Positions 25,317 through 37,543 of a DNA stretch of 50,410 nt are shown here, piece by piece. The notes under the pieces were generated by a model. That model ran no database searches. It had not been told where the DNA came from and saw only the letters and a list, made by a program, of their open reading frames with translations. The stretch lies in contig JAQVSG010000006.1 of the NCBI GenBank assembly GCA_028700655.1, forward strand, positions 1 to 50,410, written 5' to 3'. Position 1 is the stretch's first letter. Every line of letters starts with the position of its first letter. The position numbers were made by a program, and so were the translations under genes. Source of the DNA: Caldisericia bacterium. Its GTDB lineage: Bacteria; Caldisericota; Caldisericia; UBA6126.

Positions 25317-27785
25317 ATGGTAGACGAAGTACAAACAAACGATGATTTATTTGAACAGCAACCTGAGCAAATACAAGATGTAAGTCTTGTTTCTGAAATA
25401 AAAAAGTCTTATTTGGCTTATGCGATGAGCGTTATTGTCGGTCGTGCATTACCCAATGTTCGCGATGGCCTAAAACCAGTTCATCGACGTATTCTGTTTT
25501 CTATGCAAGAATTAGGAAATTTTCCAAGCAAACCTTACAAAAAGTGTGCTAAAGTCGTAGGACAAGTTTTAGGTAATTATCATCCCCACGGCGAAACAGC
25601 CATTTACGATGCTCTTGTTCGTATGGCACAAGATTTTTCTATGAGATATACTCTTGTGGATGGCCATGGAAACTTTGGATCTGTTGATGGTGATTCTGCA
25701 GCAGCCATGCGATATACAGAATGCCGTTTAGCAAAGATCTCTATGGAAATGTTGGAAGAGTTAGCCCAAGAAACTGTTGTTATGACTCCCAACTTTGATG
25801 CATCGCTAGAAGAACCTACTTATTTACCCTCCAAAATCCCTACACTTCTTATAAATGGATCTAGTGGTATTGCCGTAGGAATGGCTACCAATGTGCCACC
25901 TCACAATATAAACGAAATATTGCAAGCCACCATACATGTGATCGACAACCCTTATGCAACTACGGATGATCTCTTGGAAATCATAAAAGGCCCCGACTTT
26001 CCCACAGGTGGGTATATCGTAGGTCAAGAGGGTATTCGTAAGTATTTCGAAACGGGAAAAGGGTCTTTTATTGTGCGTGGCAAAGGCCATATCGAAGAAG
26101 ACAAAAACCATATATTGTACATCATTGATGAACTACCCTACCAAGTAAATAAATCAGAGTTCATCAAAAAGATTGCTGAACTTGTTAAGAATAAACGCAT
26201 CCAAGGTATTGTCGATTTACGCGATGAATCTGATCGCAACGGTATGCGTGTTGCCATCGTTTTAAAAAGAAATATCAATCCAAAAATCCTTGAAAATCAA
26301 CTGTATAAAATGACGCAATACCAAACTTCTTTTGGTTCTATTATGCTTACATTGGTTGACAATCAACCTTTGACTTTGCCCATGAAAAACTTGTTGGAAT
26401 ACTTTATCCAACACAGAGAAGACATTATCACCAAGCGAACCAATTTTGAACTACGGAAATCCAACGCCCGACTTCACATATTAGAAGGGCTTCGTAAAGC
26501 CATTCAGAATATTGACGAGATCATAAAACTTATTCGTGCTTCAAAAGATACCCAAGAAGCAAGAGAAACACTGGTAAGCCGTTTTGAGTTTACAGAACCA
26601 CAAGTAAAAGCCATATTGGATATGTCATTAAGCCGGCTTACGGGGATGGAACAACAGAAAATTGAAGACGAGATTTCAAAGCTTTTAGACTATATTCGTT
26701 CTCTTGAATGGATTCTAGAATCCAAAGAAAACTTGCACACCACCATCAAAAATGAACTTGAAGAGATACGTCAAAAATATGGTGATGAAAGAAAAACCGA
26801 AATCGGGTTTGCAGATAATGTTGATAAAGTCGATGAGATGAAACTTATTCACGATGACGACGTTGTGATTACGTTATCACGCGATGGATATGTAAAGAGA
26901 ATGAAAGTAGCCACACAGAAAACTCAACAACGAGGTGGAAAAGGTTCTATGGATCGACTTCGCAAAGCCGATGACGAACTAACCAATGTGTTTTGTTCTT
27001 CCAATCATAAGAGTGTTATTATTTTTTCTGATCAAGGCAAAGCCTATGACATAAAAACATACAAAATACCTGAAGCTGATAAGAAACAAAAGGGAAATCC
27101 TATTTCTTATTTAATTGCTTCCATTGATCCCGAAGAAAAAGTGACTGCCATTTGTGCATACAGAGAAATGAAGAAAGACGATTACATTGCCCTCGTAACC
27201 AATACAGGTGTCGTAAAAAAAGTACAAGCGTCGCTTTACGAAAACATTCGAAAAAGCGGGATTAAAGCTATCAATTTGAAACCGGGAGAGTTTGTAGCAG
27301 ATGCAAAATTAGTTAAGAATACAGATACCGTATTTCTACTAACTAAATTGGGACAGGCCGTTCGATTCGACTTTACTCAACTTCGTTCTCTTGGGCGAAC
27401 GGCACGGGGAGTAAAAGGTGTCCAATTGAAGCCAGATGATGCGATTGTTGCAATGGCTATCGAAGAACCGGATTGTCATTTATTCTGTATTTCTAGCAAG
27501 GGTACCGGAAAAGTGACACCGTACAATAAATTTCGAAAAACCAATCGTGGATCCAAGGGTGTAAAAGCAATGCGTTTATCCAAAGGTGAAACACTGGCAG
27601 CTTGTACTTCTATTCCTGTTGGGGGAATGAATCTTGTGATTGTTACCTTAAATGGGAAAATGATACAAATCGATACTAAGCAGATACCCACCTTAAATCG
27701 CGTTACACAGGGGGTATCTTTGATTAAAACAACAGGTCAAGACCGTGTTATTGCCGTTACAACCGAACCCAAAGTTCACATATAG
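25317..27785 (+). CDS. gyrA: DNA gyrase subunit A
   Basis: The 822-residue breakage-reunion subunit has the active-site Tyr133 in [13 protein letters not shown]. The quinolone-determining stretch reads [20 protein letters not shown], with Thr at the position of E. coli Ser83 and Asp at that of Asp87. The C-terminal wrapping domain has six blade-like repeats and a GyrA-box, QQRGGKGSM, which separates gyrase from topoisomerase IV. AGGAGA precedes the ATG. It forms an operon with gyrB and the permease gene that starts nine bases on. The length is usual. Confidence 0.97.
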   Translation: MVDEVQTNDDLFEQQPEQIQDVSLVSEIKKSYLAYAMSVIVGRALPNVRDGLKPVHRRILFSMQELGNFPSKPYKKCAKVVGQVLGNYHPHGETAIYDALVRMAQDFSMRYTLVDGHGNFGSVDGDSAAAMRYTECRLAKISMEMLEELAQETVVMTPNFDASLEEPTYLPSKIPTLLINGSSGIAVGMATNVPPHNINEILQATIHVIDNPYATTDDLLEIIKGPDFPTGGYIVGQEGIRKYFETGKGSFIVRGKGHIEEDKNHILYIIDELPYQVNKSEFIKKIAELVKNKRIQGIVDLRDESDRNGMRVAIVLKRNINPKILENQLYKMTQYQTSFGSIMLTLVDNQPLTLPMKNLLEYFIQHREDIITKRTNFELRKSNARLHILEGLRKAIQNIDEIIKLIRASKDTQEARETLVSRFEFTEPQVKAILDMSLSRLTGMEQQKIEDEISKLLDYIRSLEWILESKENLHTTIKNELEEIRQKYGDERKTEIGFADNVDKVDEMKLIHDDDVVITLSRDGYVKRMKVATQKTQQRGGKGSMDRLRKADDELTNVFCSSNHKSVIIFSDQGKAYDIKTYKIPEADKKQKGNPISYLIASIDPEEKVTAICAYREMKKDDYIALVTNTGVVKKVQASLYENIRKSGIKAINLKPGEFVADAKLVKNTDTVFLLTKLGQAVRFDFTQLRSLGRTARGVKGVQLKPDDAIVAMAIEEPDCHLFCISSKGTGKVTPYNKFRKTNRGSKGVKAMRLSKGETLAACTSIPVGGMNLVIVTLNGKMIQIDTKQIPTLNRVTQGVSLIKTTGQDRVIAVTTEPKVHI

Positions 27786-27794
27786 GAGCGAACT

Positions 27795-29390
27795 ATGAAA
27801 AGAATAGAAAAGAGATTGGAAACCTCTCCTTCGCCACCATCATGTCGTTGCATGTTTCAATGTGAAAAACATGGTACAACGATTTGGAATGAAATCCTTG
27901 CTGGATTAACCACTTTTTTAATCCTTTCTTTTTCCTATTACCAAAGTTCAGTTCTGTTGATTAATTCGTTAACCATAAGTGGAGAATATATTCCCTCTAT
28001 CATGGCTGTGATGTTATTATATACTGCCATTTTATCTATTTTTGCTGGTTTTTATTTGAAACGACCCGTCCTTTACAGCATTAGTACTGGAATGACTGTC
28101 TTTCTGACGGCAGGTATTTTTTCTTCTTACAATATGTCCATTGCTTCTGGCTTTGGCATTTTATTAGTAGAAGGAATTGTTTTTCTCCTCCTGATTTTCA
28201 CAGGATTGCCCCGTTGGATTGTAAAACAAACACCTATGTGGATACAAAAAGGTTCTCCTGCTATCTTGGGTAGTTTTCTTGTTTTATTTGCTATGCTTTC
28301 AACGGGTCTTATTTCCTTGGAGTCGGATGCAACATTTGTTTCTCAGACATTACGTAATCCCACCATATTATTGTTTTTCTTTGGTTTTTTGTTATCTCTT
28401 ACTCTGTACTATATCAAAACAAAGAATTCCTTTCTAATCGCAATATTGATTACCATTTTCTTTGGATTTATTCTTAGTAAAAACTCAGACAGTACTACCT
28501 TTCGAGTCAGTTGGTTGATTCTTACTGGCTATATTGCAGCTTGGTTGATGCTTTTCTCTATTTTATTCGATAAGAATGTGAAAAATGCGCTGGAAAAATC
28601 TCTTTGGATACTTATTGGCGCTTTGTTTATTGGTATATTGTTATATTCCAATCCCCACTCTATTATCTTGAAGCCTCAACAATGGTTTGGTAACCAAGGG
28701 ATATTTAAAATCCCTTCTTTTTCTGTATTCCCTATTTTTGTAGGATCATCGGTGAGCACCGTTGGAATATTCTTTTCTGAAATAAGTGTGTTTTGGGCTC
28801 CATTTCTTTCTTTGCTTACATTTCACTTTTTCCTTTATGTATGTATGTTCTATAGTATTCAATCGTTTGTATCTTACGATGACGATACACATTCTCAACA
28901 GACTCTTTTTTCGAAGAACATGATCACAGAAGGGATCGCTTCTTTATGTGCTGGAGGATCTTCTCTTGCTTCTTTACATTCTTCAACGGCGAGTCCTATT
29001 CATGTTGCAGTGGGTGCCAAAACGGGGGCCTCTTCTGTAGCCTACGGATTCATGAGTCTGTTTAGTTTGTTTACTATTCCTTTGCTAAGTTACGTTTTGC
29101 TTCCCATTACATTAGCTCCATTTCTGTTATCGGTAGGAATTATCCTTATTGTCCATACCTTACAATCCTTCGAAACCCTTGCTTTGTCTACCCTCGTTCC
29201 TTTGATTTCTACGATCGTCATTGCTATTGTTACAATGGATATTGTACAATCTCTTTTGGTAGGTATTATTCTCTATGCTGTTGTAGCTTCTTACCAAAGA
29301 AAACAAGTGTCGTTTGGTTTTTGGATGGTTGTGATTGTTTTTTTCATTTTTGAGTTTTTCCGAATTGTAATCCCTTATTTTTCCATTTAA
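27795..29390 (+). CDS. NCS2-type (AzgA-like) permease homologue, substrate motif altered
   Basis: The 531-residue protein has about 12-14 hydrophobic helices. Its first part, TTIWNEILAGLTTFLILSFSYY, matches the AzgA-like purine permease start (W-x-x-E-I-x-A-G-L-T-T-F-L). The later signature aligns at residues 398-411 as TASPIHVAVGAKTG where relatives have E-S-x-x-G-V-A-x-G-x-R-T-G. The substrate-contacting Glu is Ala399 here, and the Ser/Thr-rich loop is otherwise kept. Transport of nucleobases is therefore doubtful. The first 24 residues include cysteines (SCRCMFQC) that are unusual for the family. TAGGAG precedes the ATG. It may be read through from gyrA, and it has no obvious terminator. 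Confidence 0.65.
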   Translation: MKRIEKRLETSPSPPSCRCMFQCEKHGTTIWNEILAGLTTFLILSFSYYQSSVLLINSLTISGEYIPSIMAVMLLYTAILSIFAGFYLKRPVLYSISTGMTVFLTAGIFSSYNMSIASGFGILLVEGIVFLLLIFTGLPRWIVKQTPMWIQKGSPAILGSFLVLFAMLSTGLISLESDATFVSQTLRNPTILLFFFGFLLSLTLYYIKTKNSFLIAILITIFFGFILSKNSDSTTFRVSWLILTGYIAAWLMLFSILFDKNVKNALEKSLWILIGALFIGILLYSNPHSIILKPQQWFGNQGIFKIPSFSVFPIFVGSSVSTVGIFFSEISVFWAPFLSLLTFHFFLYVCMFYSIQSFVSYDDDTHSQQTLFSKNMITEGIASLCAGGSSLASLHSSTASPIHVAVGAKTGASSVAYGFMSLFSLFTIPLLSYVLLPITLAPFLLSVGIILIVHTLQSFETLALSTLVPLISTIVIAIVTMDIVQSLLVGIILYAVVASYQRKQVSFGFWMVVIVFFIFEFFRIVIPYFSI

Positions 29391-29411
29391 TTCAAAAATT
29401 TTTACATATTT

Positions 29412-29441
29412 TTGAAAAACTGGGAATAACCATAGTAGATA
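29412..29441 (+). promoter_or_regulatory. Possible groES-groEL promoter
   Basis: TTGAAA (29412-29417) and TAGATA (29436-29441) are separated by 18 bp, a long spacer with a weak -10. No CIRCE inverted repeat (TTAGCACTC, nine bases, GAGTGCTAA) is present before groES. Confidence 0.35.
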
Positions 29442-29463
29442 TCCTTAAAACTGGAGGTTTTAA

Positions 29464-31384
<1,921 letters not shown>

Positions 31385-31403
31385 TACGCAGAATTCCACA
31401 ATG

Positions 31404-31438
31404 AAAAAAGAGGTGGCTTCATGCCACCTCTTTTTTTT
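31404..31438 (+). terminator. Intrinsic terminator after groEL
   Basis: A 14-bp stem (AAAAAAGAGGTGGC at 31404-31417 with its complement at 31423-31436) and a 5-nt loop are followed by a run of T residues. Confidence 0.93.
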
Positions 31439-31495
31439 ATGGCAAAAATAATCTATACTGTACAATAAACTTTACAAATGGAATGATAATGAAAA

Positions 31496-32488
31496 ATGAA
31501 CCCAGACAATAAGTTAAATCAACGATCAATTGAAATTATGGAACCTCAGATGATAGGTAGAACAACCACTCCTATCCGACAAGATTACTTTATTTTAAAA
31601 AAAGAGTTTTTGGCAAGTATTGATTTAAAAAAGTCTTCGATTGATGTTTATTCCCGTCAATTGGAAAGTTTTATTCAATGGATTTCCGAGAGAAATGTTG
31701 TTGAACCATCGAGAGATGATTTGCTTCAGTACAAAGATTTTTTGTATAAAAAGGATCTTTCGGCTCTGACTATATCCTCCTATATCGTTGTGGTGAGAAA
31801 GTTTTTTGCATGGTTGGAAAGCAATAAGATATATCCCAACATTGCAAGAGATATCAAAGGTATGAAAAGAAATCGAGGGTTTCGAAAAGACACCCTTTCG
31901 ATGGATCAAATTCGAACCGTTCTTACTACAATCAATGTGTCGAACACAAAGGGAAAGAGAGATTTTGCAATCATTAACCTATTGATCCGTACAGGTCTTC
32001 GTACCATCGAGATTACTAGGGCAAATCTTTCAGATATACGTCAAAAAGGAGGATGTAGCATTTTATGGATACAAGGAAAAGGGAGAGATACCAAAGATGA
32101 ATTCGTAGTTTTGACCGAAGATACTTTGAAGCCTATTCAAACTTATCTCGATAGCCGACCATCCAATTCTAAAAGAGAACGCTCCCCCCTTTTTATGTCG
32201 CACAGTAGCCGAAATAGTGGTCAGCGATTAACCACTCGATCCATCTCTCGCATTGTAAAAAATCACCTTATAGGCGCAGGTATTGATAATGCCAGAATAA
32301 CAGCCCATAGTCTTCGTCATACTGCTATTACCTTAGCTCTACAAGCAGGAGCATCTATTCAAGAAGCACAAGCTCTTGGAAGACATGCAAATATCAATAC
32401 CACCATGATATATGCACACAATATCAATCGTATTGAAAATGCACCTGAGCTTAAAATTGAGAAGATATTGAATCCTTTAAAACAGTAG
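31496..32488 (+). CDS. Tyrosine recombinase (XerC/XerD/integrase family)
   Basis: The 330-residue recombinase has an N-terminal SAM-like domain (residues 31-120) with a KKSSIDVYSRQLESF helix, and a catalytic domain with Arg169 (RTGLRTIEI), Lys195 (QGKGRD), His271 and Arg274 (HSLRH), His297 (GRHANINTT) and Tyr306 (MIYAH). All catalytic residues are present. It stands alone after the groEL terminator, with no adjacent excisionase, mobile-element genes or visible inverted repeats, so a chromosomal Xer role or a lone integrase are both possible. The length is slightly above typical XerC/D because of about 30 extra N-terminal residues. The start is poorly marked; a TATACT lies at 31454-31459. An ATG at 31538 is an alternative. 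Confidence 0.85.
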   Translation: MNPDNKLNQRSIEIMEPQMIGRTTTPIRQDYFILKKEFLASIDLKKSSIDVYSRQLESFIQWISERNVVEPSRDDLLQYKDFLYKKDLSALTISSYIVVVRKFFAWLESNKIYPNIARDIKGMKRNRGFRKDTLSMDQIRTVLTTINVSNTKGKRDFAIINLLIRTGLRTIEITRANLSDIRQKGGCSILWIQGKGRDTKDEFVVLTEDTLKPIQTYLDSRPSNSKRERSPLFMSHSSRNSGQRLTTRSISRIVKNHLIGAGIDNARITAHSLRHTAITLALQAGASIQEAQALGRHANINTTMIYAHNINRIENAPELKIEKILNPLKQ

Positions 32489-32513
32489 GCAATTCAATAA
32501 AATTATGGTAAAA
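32485..32513 (+). promoter_or_regulatory. Promoter of the GerMN lipoprotein operon
   Basis: TAGGCA (32485-32490) and TAAAAT (32508-32513) are separated by 17 bp. The predicted start site falls just before AAGGAG and the ATG at 32535, favouring that start over the in-frame ATG at 32505. Confidence 0.45.
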
Positions 32514-32534
32514 TGTTACACAAGGAGTGATTTA

Positions 32535-33278
32535 ATGATGAAACAGTTTATAATAGTGATGATTGTATTTGTCATGATGGGATTTGTATCTTGTACAAAA
32601 AAAACTTATCATAACGAACCTATTACCGTTCAAGGAACGATTCAAAGAATATATTCGTCGAGTCATGCTGTTGATTTGCTTGACGCTGATGGTGTAGAAT
32701 GGAAAGTGATGATAGCATTTGATCTTCCGATTCAAAAACCATCAGAAACTCCTCTTTATTTTGATCAATTGAACGATTTTGATTTTCTTAGTGTGAAAGG
32801 AAAACGACTCTCTGAGTTTGAAATTGAAGCCAACGAGGTATGGTCTACTATTCCTCCTACGGGAGAAGAAACAAAAGACTTCACGTACAATTTGTATTTT
32901 ACAAATCCTTCTCTCGCAGAAGACGAGAACCGGTGTGACGAAGTTTTTTCCGTCCAACGATCTATAAAGGGCAGCATCCGTTTTGACTTAGATACCAAGA
33001 TAAATCTTGTCCTCACAGAGTTACTACAAGGTCCTACGCAAGACGAAACTTTGCAAGATTACAACACCTCTCTTCCTGCAGATGCAGAAGTCAATGCCAT
33101 TACATACAACCCGGATACAAATATCTGTATCATTGACTTCAGTTCCTTGTCAGTAGCTGGTTCTTGCAATGTTCAAGCAGCTCGAAAACAAATGGAAGAT
33201 ACATTTCTACAATTTGAAGAAATACAAGATGTTAAAATTCTACTGAATGGAATCGAAAGCGAGGCTTTGCAGCCCTAA
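32535..33278 (+). CDS. GerMN-domain lipoprotein
   Basis: The 247-residue lipoprotein has a signal peptide ending FVSC with Cys20 lipidated. The C-terminal half (about residues 140-245) fits the GerMN (spore germination/sporulation) domain, with LVLTELLQGPTQDE, ADAEVNAITYNPDTNICIIDFSS and a last VKILLNGI strand. The N-terminal half is not recognised. GerMN domains occur in many non-sporulating bacteria, so sporulation is not implied. AAGGAG lies seven bases before the ATG. The next gene starts at the base after the stop codon, showing tight coupling. Confidence 0.8.
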   Translation: MMKQFIIVMIVFVMMGFVSCTKKTYHNEPITVQGTIQRIYSSSHAVDLLDADGVEWKVMIAFDLPIQKPSETPLYFDQLNDFDFLSVKGKRLSEFEIEANEVWSTIPPTGEETKDFTYNLYFTNPSLAEDENRCDEVFSVQRSIKGSIRFDLDTKINLVLTELLQGPTQDETLQDYNTSLPADAEVNAITYNPDTNICIIDFSSLSVAGSCNVQAARKQMEDTFLQFEEIQDVKILLNGIESEALQP

Positions 33279-35504
33279 ATGAAAAACTTTCTTTTCCCAT
33301 CTATTTTTTTCCTTGCTTTTGCTTTTTTGTTTGTTGATATACCTTTTCAGGTGACAAAAGCAAAGATAATCTCACCTTCTATACGATGGGAAACTACCTA
33401 TAAAACCCCCGGTAATTATGAGATTACCAGCGTCATTGAAACTCCTTTTGAAGAATATTTCTTTTGTGGTACAAACACCGATACTCTTCAAAAAAAAAAT
33501 ATTTTTTTGTTAAAAACCGATTTAGAGGGCCATGTTCAGTGGGAACAAAATGTCTCTATAACCAATCAAGCTGTCTCTATTGGGCTCCATTTCAATCCAA
33601 ACAATACACTCACTATTATCGGAAACTATCTAAACCCTGATACCAATAACTGGAATATTTGCGTAGTAAATGTTGACCGTGATGGTCATATATTATGGGA
33701 AAAGAATATTGGGTATGAAAAACAGATGTATGCAGTGAAGTCGATTATGTCCATCGAATCCACATATTTTATAGTTGGATACCAAGAAAACCTGAAGAAT
33801 AAAAACCAAATAGTGTATATGGCAAATGTTTCCCAAAAAGGTGTGTTGCTTTGGGAGCAAACCTTTGAGATTTCAACAAACTGCCTTGCAAAGGCAGCAA
33901 TCCAACTGTATGACCAAAGTTATCTGATCGTTGGAGAATCTATTTCCCCAAAAGGTTTACTCAATTTATTCGCTATTAAAATCAACCAAGACGGCAACTT
34001 AATTTGGACACGTGTTCACGAACAAAGTAAAAATTATTCCACCAATGCGATTATTCAAGCCAATGATCATGGGTATATTGTTGTAGGAGAAACCGATGCC
34101 TATTCAGAAGATACCATCGGTATTTTTTTAATGAAGCTCAACGAAACTGGTGGAGTGCAGTGGGAGAAGTTTTATGATAATTCTTCCTCCTCTATTGCTA
34201 AAGATATCATTCCCACCAACCAAGATGGGTATATTATTACCGGTGCTACTAATGTGACGATCAATGATTTACTCAACAAAAATGGAACTGCCGATGCGTA
34301 CATCGTATATGTAGATAATTATGGCAACAAACAGACGGAAACTACTTTTGGTGGTTCCGGTCATGATTCTTTTCTCAATGTTACCAGAACCTCTGATTTA
34401 GGTTTTTTGCTGACAGGACGCTCGTATAATACGACCTCAAAACAATTAGATGGATATGCAGTCCAACTTGATAAACTTTCTGAAAATCATCCAGTACTCT
34501 ATGTTGGTACGAAAACACTCTCCTTTGGAATCATTGAAAAGGCCAAAAAGGGAACCAAACAGTATCTTACACTTGAAAATGGTGGAGAGGGGTTGTTGTC
34601 AGGATTTATTTCTTCCTCCGACTTTTGGATTAATACCTCGGATCGATCTTTTATGATTCCCACCTTTGGATCTTTACAGATTATCGTATCTATCGATCCT
34701 TCTGACTTGTTGGAAGGTCATTATCAAGGAGAACTTTACATTACCTCCAATGGAGGCGATCTAAAAGTATATGTATACATCATTATTATAGATAATTCTC
34801 CCGTTCTGACTGTACAACCCGATTTCTTAGATTTTGGTTTGATTCGGGATCGGTCCTTAGTCACCTCCTCATTTCGTGTATTAAATAGAGGACGGACAAA
34901 TCTTTATGGTTCGGTTCAATCAGAAACCGAATGGCTCGATGTTACTACAAAAACCTTTTTAAGCAACGATCAAACTATCGAAGTACAACTCGATCCACGA
35001 AAACTAACAAACGGTTTGCATAAAGGATCCCTATTCATTGATACAAACGGAGGTAAACTTCACTATGAAGTTCGTGTATTGTGCGGGTTTCCTGTCGTTA
35101 TTATCCGAATTACGATTGGTCAATCCTTGGCCCAGGTAAACGGTATTAATGTTCCCATCGATCAACAGAATGAGAATATCGTTCCTTTCATTCTTTCAGG
35201 GCGTACCATGGTGCCTTTACGATTTTTGTCTGAAGCTCTAGGAGCAGATATTCAATGGGATCAGAATGAGAAGAAAATTGTGATTTCTATCCAAGACCGT
35301 CAAATAGAAGTCGTTCTCTTTGTTAACGAGAAAACTGCCTATGTAAACCAAGAAACTGTTATTTTGGATGTTGAACCCATGATTTATCAAGGGCGAGTTT
35401 TTGTACCCATACGTTTTGTAGCAGAATCATTTAAAGCCGATGTTCGCTACTATCAAGCCGATTCTGACGAACCGGCCTATATTATTATTGCTGTTGAACA
35501 ATAG
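33279..35504 (+). CDS. Exported propeller protein with Ig-like repeats and a stalk domain
   Basis: The 741-residue product starts with a signal peptide (FFLAFAFLFVDIPFQVTKA). A propeller-like region (about 35-400) has repeats with a G-x-I-x-W-E-K-x-x pattern and a strand such as Y-I-I-x-G-A-T. Two related Ig-like segments follow, each with L-x-F-G-L-I-x-x-x (near 405 and 515) and a later G-x-Y/L-x-G-x-L-Y-I-x-x-N-G-G. The C-terminal stalk domain (from about 608) has VNGINVPIDQ, TMVPLRFLSEALGADIQWD and FVPIRFVAESF. The order resembles the SBBP protein at 5144-7219 but the propeller repeats differ. It has no proper ribosome site and is coupled to the gene before it. Its ligand is unknown. Confidence 0.75.
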   Translation: MKNFLFPSIFFLAFAFLFVDIPFQVTKAKIISPSIRWETTYKTPGNYEITSVIETPFEEYFFCGTNTDTLQKKNIFLLKTDLEGHVQWEQNVSITNQAVSIGLHFNPNNTLTIIGNYLNPDTNNWNICVVNVDRDGHILWEKNIGYEKQMYAVKSIMSIESTYFIVGYQENLKNKNQIVYMANVSQKGVLLWEQTFEISTNCLAKAAIQLYDQSYLIVGESISPKGLLNLFAIKINQDGNLIWTRVHEQSKNYSTNAIIQANDHGYIVVGETDAYSEDTIGIFLMKLNETGGVQWEKFYDNSSSSIAKDIIPTNQDGYIITGATNVTINDLLNKNGTADAYIVYVDNYGNKQTETTFGGSGHDSFLNVTRTSDLGFLLTGRSYNTTSKQLDGYAVQLDKLSENHPVLYVGTKTLSFGIIEKAKKGTKQYLTLENGGEGLLSGFISSSDFWINTSDRSFMIPTFGSLQIIVSIDPSDLLEGHYQGELYITSNGGDLKVYVYIIIIDNSPVLTVQPDFLDFGLIRDRSLVTSSFRVLNRGRTNLYGSVQSETEWLDVTTKTFLSNDQTIEVQLDPRKLTNGLHKGSLFIDTNGGKLHYEVRVLCGFPVVIIRITIGQSLAQVNGINVPIDQQNENIVPFILSGRTMVPLRFLSEALGADIQWDQNEKKIVISIQDRQIEVVLFVNEKTAYVNQETVILDVEPMIYQGRVFVPIRFVAESFKADVRYYQADSDEPAYIIIAVEQ

Positions 35505-35518
35505 AGGGAGTTTTTTTA

Positions 35519-36295
35519 ATGAAGATCCAAAGAATTCGATCGCGTGGTTGGTTGTTTACATTTGATGATATCGAAGGTACCTACACAAACGTCTATGTCA
35601 TACAAGGAAAACAACATTACTTTCTTTGCGATACGTATTTGGGCCCTAAGCCCATGGAGGATATCAAGAAACACCTTTATAAAGTATCTGAAGAACTTCC
35701 TTTTATTGTATTTAATTCCCACTATCACTGGGATCATATCTGGGGGAACTGTGCTTTCCCTGATTCCATCATAGTGGGGCATGCTTCTATCATTAATATG
35801 ATACATATGTATTCTGAAGCAGAACTCTTTCGTTATAAAAAATATCAACAAGGAACTGTGAAAATTGTTACACCCACCGTGGTTTTTAAGTACTTTTTAG
35901 CATTCCCCGACGAACGTATTACATTGTTTAAATCCCCTGGTCACACCTTCGATTCAGCTTCTCTTTTTGATGTTTTTGATAAAGTTCTATACGTTGGTGA
36001 TAATATCGAAGACCCAATTCCGTATCTTGAAAATACTGATTTTGAACAATATCTTCAAACCATTGAAAAGTATGAAAACTTGGATTTTAAAGTTGTTATT
36101 CCTGGACACATGAGCTCAGATAGCATTCTACCATCGAAGCGTATCTTGAAAAACAATGCCAAATATATCAAAGCGATTTTGAACAAAGAGAACCTTAGCA
36201 CCTATCAGCGTAAAAAATATCGTATTACACACAGAGAGAATCTTATTGCTTTAGAAAAATTGGGTTATATTCCCGTAGAAGGAGATATATTATGA
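35519..36295 (+). CDS. Metallo-beta-lactamase-fold hydrolase
   Basis: The 258-residue cytoplasmic protein has the metal site HYHWDH at 68-73, SPGHTFDS with the third His, a VGDN Asp bridge, and PGHMSSD near the end. These are the ligands of the MBL-fold Zn hydrolases. The substrate is not clear; the family includes thioesterases, lactonases and RNases. GAGGGAG precedes the ATG. The stop overlaps the peptidase start by four bases (ATGA). Confidence 0.85.
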   Translation: MKIQRIRSRGWLFTFDDIEGTYTNVYVIQGKQHYFLCDTYLGPKPMEDIKKHLYKVSEELPFIVFNSHYHWDHIWGNCAFPDSIIVGHASIINMIHMYSEAELFRYKKYQQGTVKIVTPTVVFKYFLAFPDERITLFKSPGHTFDSASLFDVFDKVLYVGDNIEDPIPYLENTDFEQYLQTIEKYENLDFKVVIPGHMSSDSILPSKRILKNNAKYIKAILNKENLSTYQRKKYRITHRENLIALEKLGYIPVEGDIL

Positions 36296-37539
36296 ACAAC
36301 TTTGCTCATAATCGTCAACAACTGTATTCAAATCTACCTGAATCTTCTATTATTCTATTGTTTGCAGGCTCCTTAAAACACAAATCAGCCGATGCTTATT
36401 ATCCCCATTGGACAAACCGGGATTTTTATTATATTACTGGTATGACTGAGCCTGACATTGTTTTCACTGCATATCGTACCAAGGGAGTTGTTAAAGAAAT
36501 TCTCTGGATCGTAGATCGAGAACCCAATATGGTTCGATGGATTGGCGATGTAATTCATAAAGAAGAAGCCTATGCAATTTCTGGCATACAGGACGTTCGT
36601 TATATCAAAGATCTATCTGCTTTTTTAGGGTCCGTGTTAACAAAAACTCTTTACACAGATATATACACTGTCTTTTCCCGTCGTTCTCTCGATACAACAC
36701 CTTCTGTTGAAGAAGTTTTTGTGCAAGATCTTCTAAAGAAATATCCCTTTGTTTCCTTCCATTCTATTTCTCCTTCTATTCATACGCTTCGAATGATTAA
36801 ATCGGAGACTGAAATTGAAGCCATTGAGAAAGCGATCCATATCACCGATATTGGTCTCCGTTCCATCATGAAGAATTTATCCCCCGGGAAAACTGAAAAC
36901 TTGATGGAAGCTTACTTTGATTTTGAATTAAAGCGAAACAAAGTAAAATGGCATGCTTTTAATACGATTGCAGCCTCTGGAAAAAATGCCACTACTCTTC
37001 ATTATGAAGAAAACAATGCACCTTTGCTTGATGGTGATTTAATTCTATTTGATCTAGGTGCACAATGGGACCTTTACAACGCTGATATTTCTCGCACATT
37101 TCCCATCAATGGTACCTTTAGTAAACAGCAAGTTTCATTGTACAATATTGTTTTGCAAGCGAATAAAAAAGTCATTGCATCCATTCAGCCTGGTTTAGAG
37201 TTCTCACAACTTCAAACTATTGCAAAAGAATCTTTATACGAGGGATTAAAACAACTGAACATGGTTCAAACCATGGAAGACCTTTCCGAATATTATTTTC
37301 ATGGTGTTAGCCATTTTCTTGGTCTGGATACTCACGACGTAGGTGATACCAACGTAAAACTTTCTCCCGGAATGGTATTTACTGTAGAGCCTGGATTGTA
37401 TGTTCGAGAACTTGGCATTGGTATTCGAATTGAAGACGATGTATTGGTGACTGATAAAGGGTGCAGAGTTTTATCAAATCAGATTCCAAAAGAGATTCAT
37501 GAGATTGAAGATATACTTCAACAACATGAGATGCATTAG
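36292..37539 (+). CDS. pepP: Xaa-Pro aminopeptidase (M24B)
   Basis: The 415-residue peptidase removes N-terminal residues that precede proline. An N-terminal AMP_N domain (YYPHWTNRDFYYITG) is followed by the pita-bread fold. The five metal ligands are Asp254, Asp265 (NADISRTF), His341 (GVSHFLG), Glu366 (TVEPGLY) and Glu381 (RIEDDV). GAAGGAG precedes the ATG. It overlaps the MBL gene and is followed closely by an ABC exporter, so all may be one transcript. Length and order are typical. Confidence 0.93.
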   Translation: MNNFAHNRQQLYSNLPESSIILLFAGSLKHKSADAYYPHWTNRDFYYITGMTEPDIVFTAYRTKGVVKEILWIVDREPNMVRWIGDVIHKEEAYAISGIQDVRYIKDLSAFLGSVLTKTLYTDIYTVFSRRSLDTTPSVEEVFVQDLLKKYPFVSFHSISPSIHTLRMIKSETEIEAIEKAIHITDIGLRSIMKNLSPGKTENLMEAYFDFELKRNKVKWHAFNTIAASGKNATTLHYEENNAPLLDGDLILFDLGAQWDLYNADISRTFPINGTFSKQQVSLYNIVLQANKKVIASIQPGLEFSQLQTIAKESLYEGLKQLNMVQTMEDLSEYYFHGVSHFLGLDTHDVGDTNVKLSPGMVFTVEPGLYVRELGIGIRIEDDVLVTDKGCRVLSNQIPKEIHEIEDILQQHEMH

Positions 37540-37543
37540 TTTC

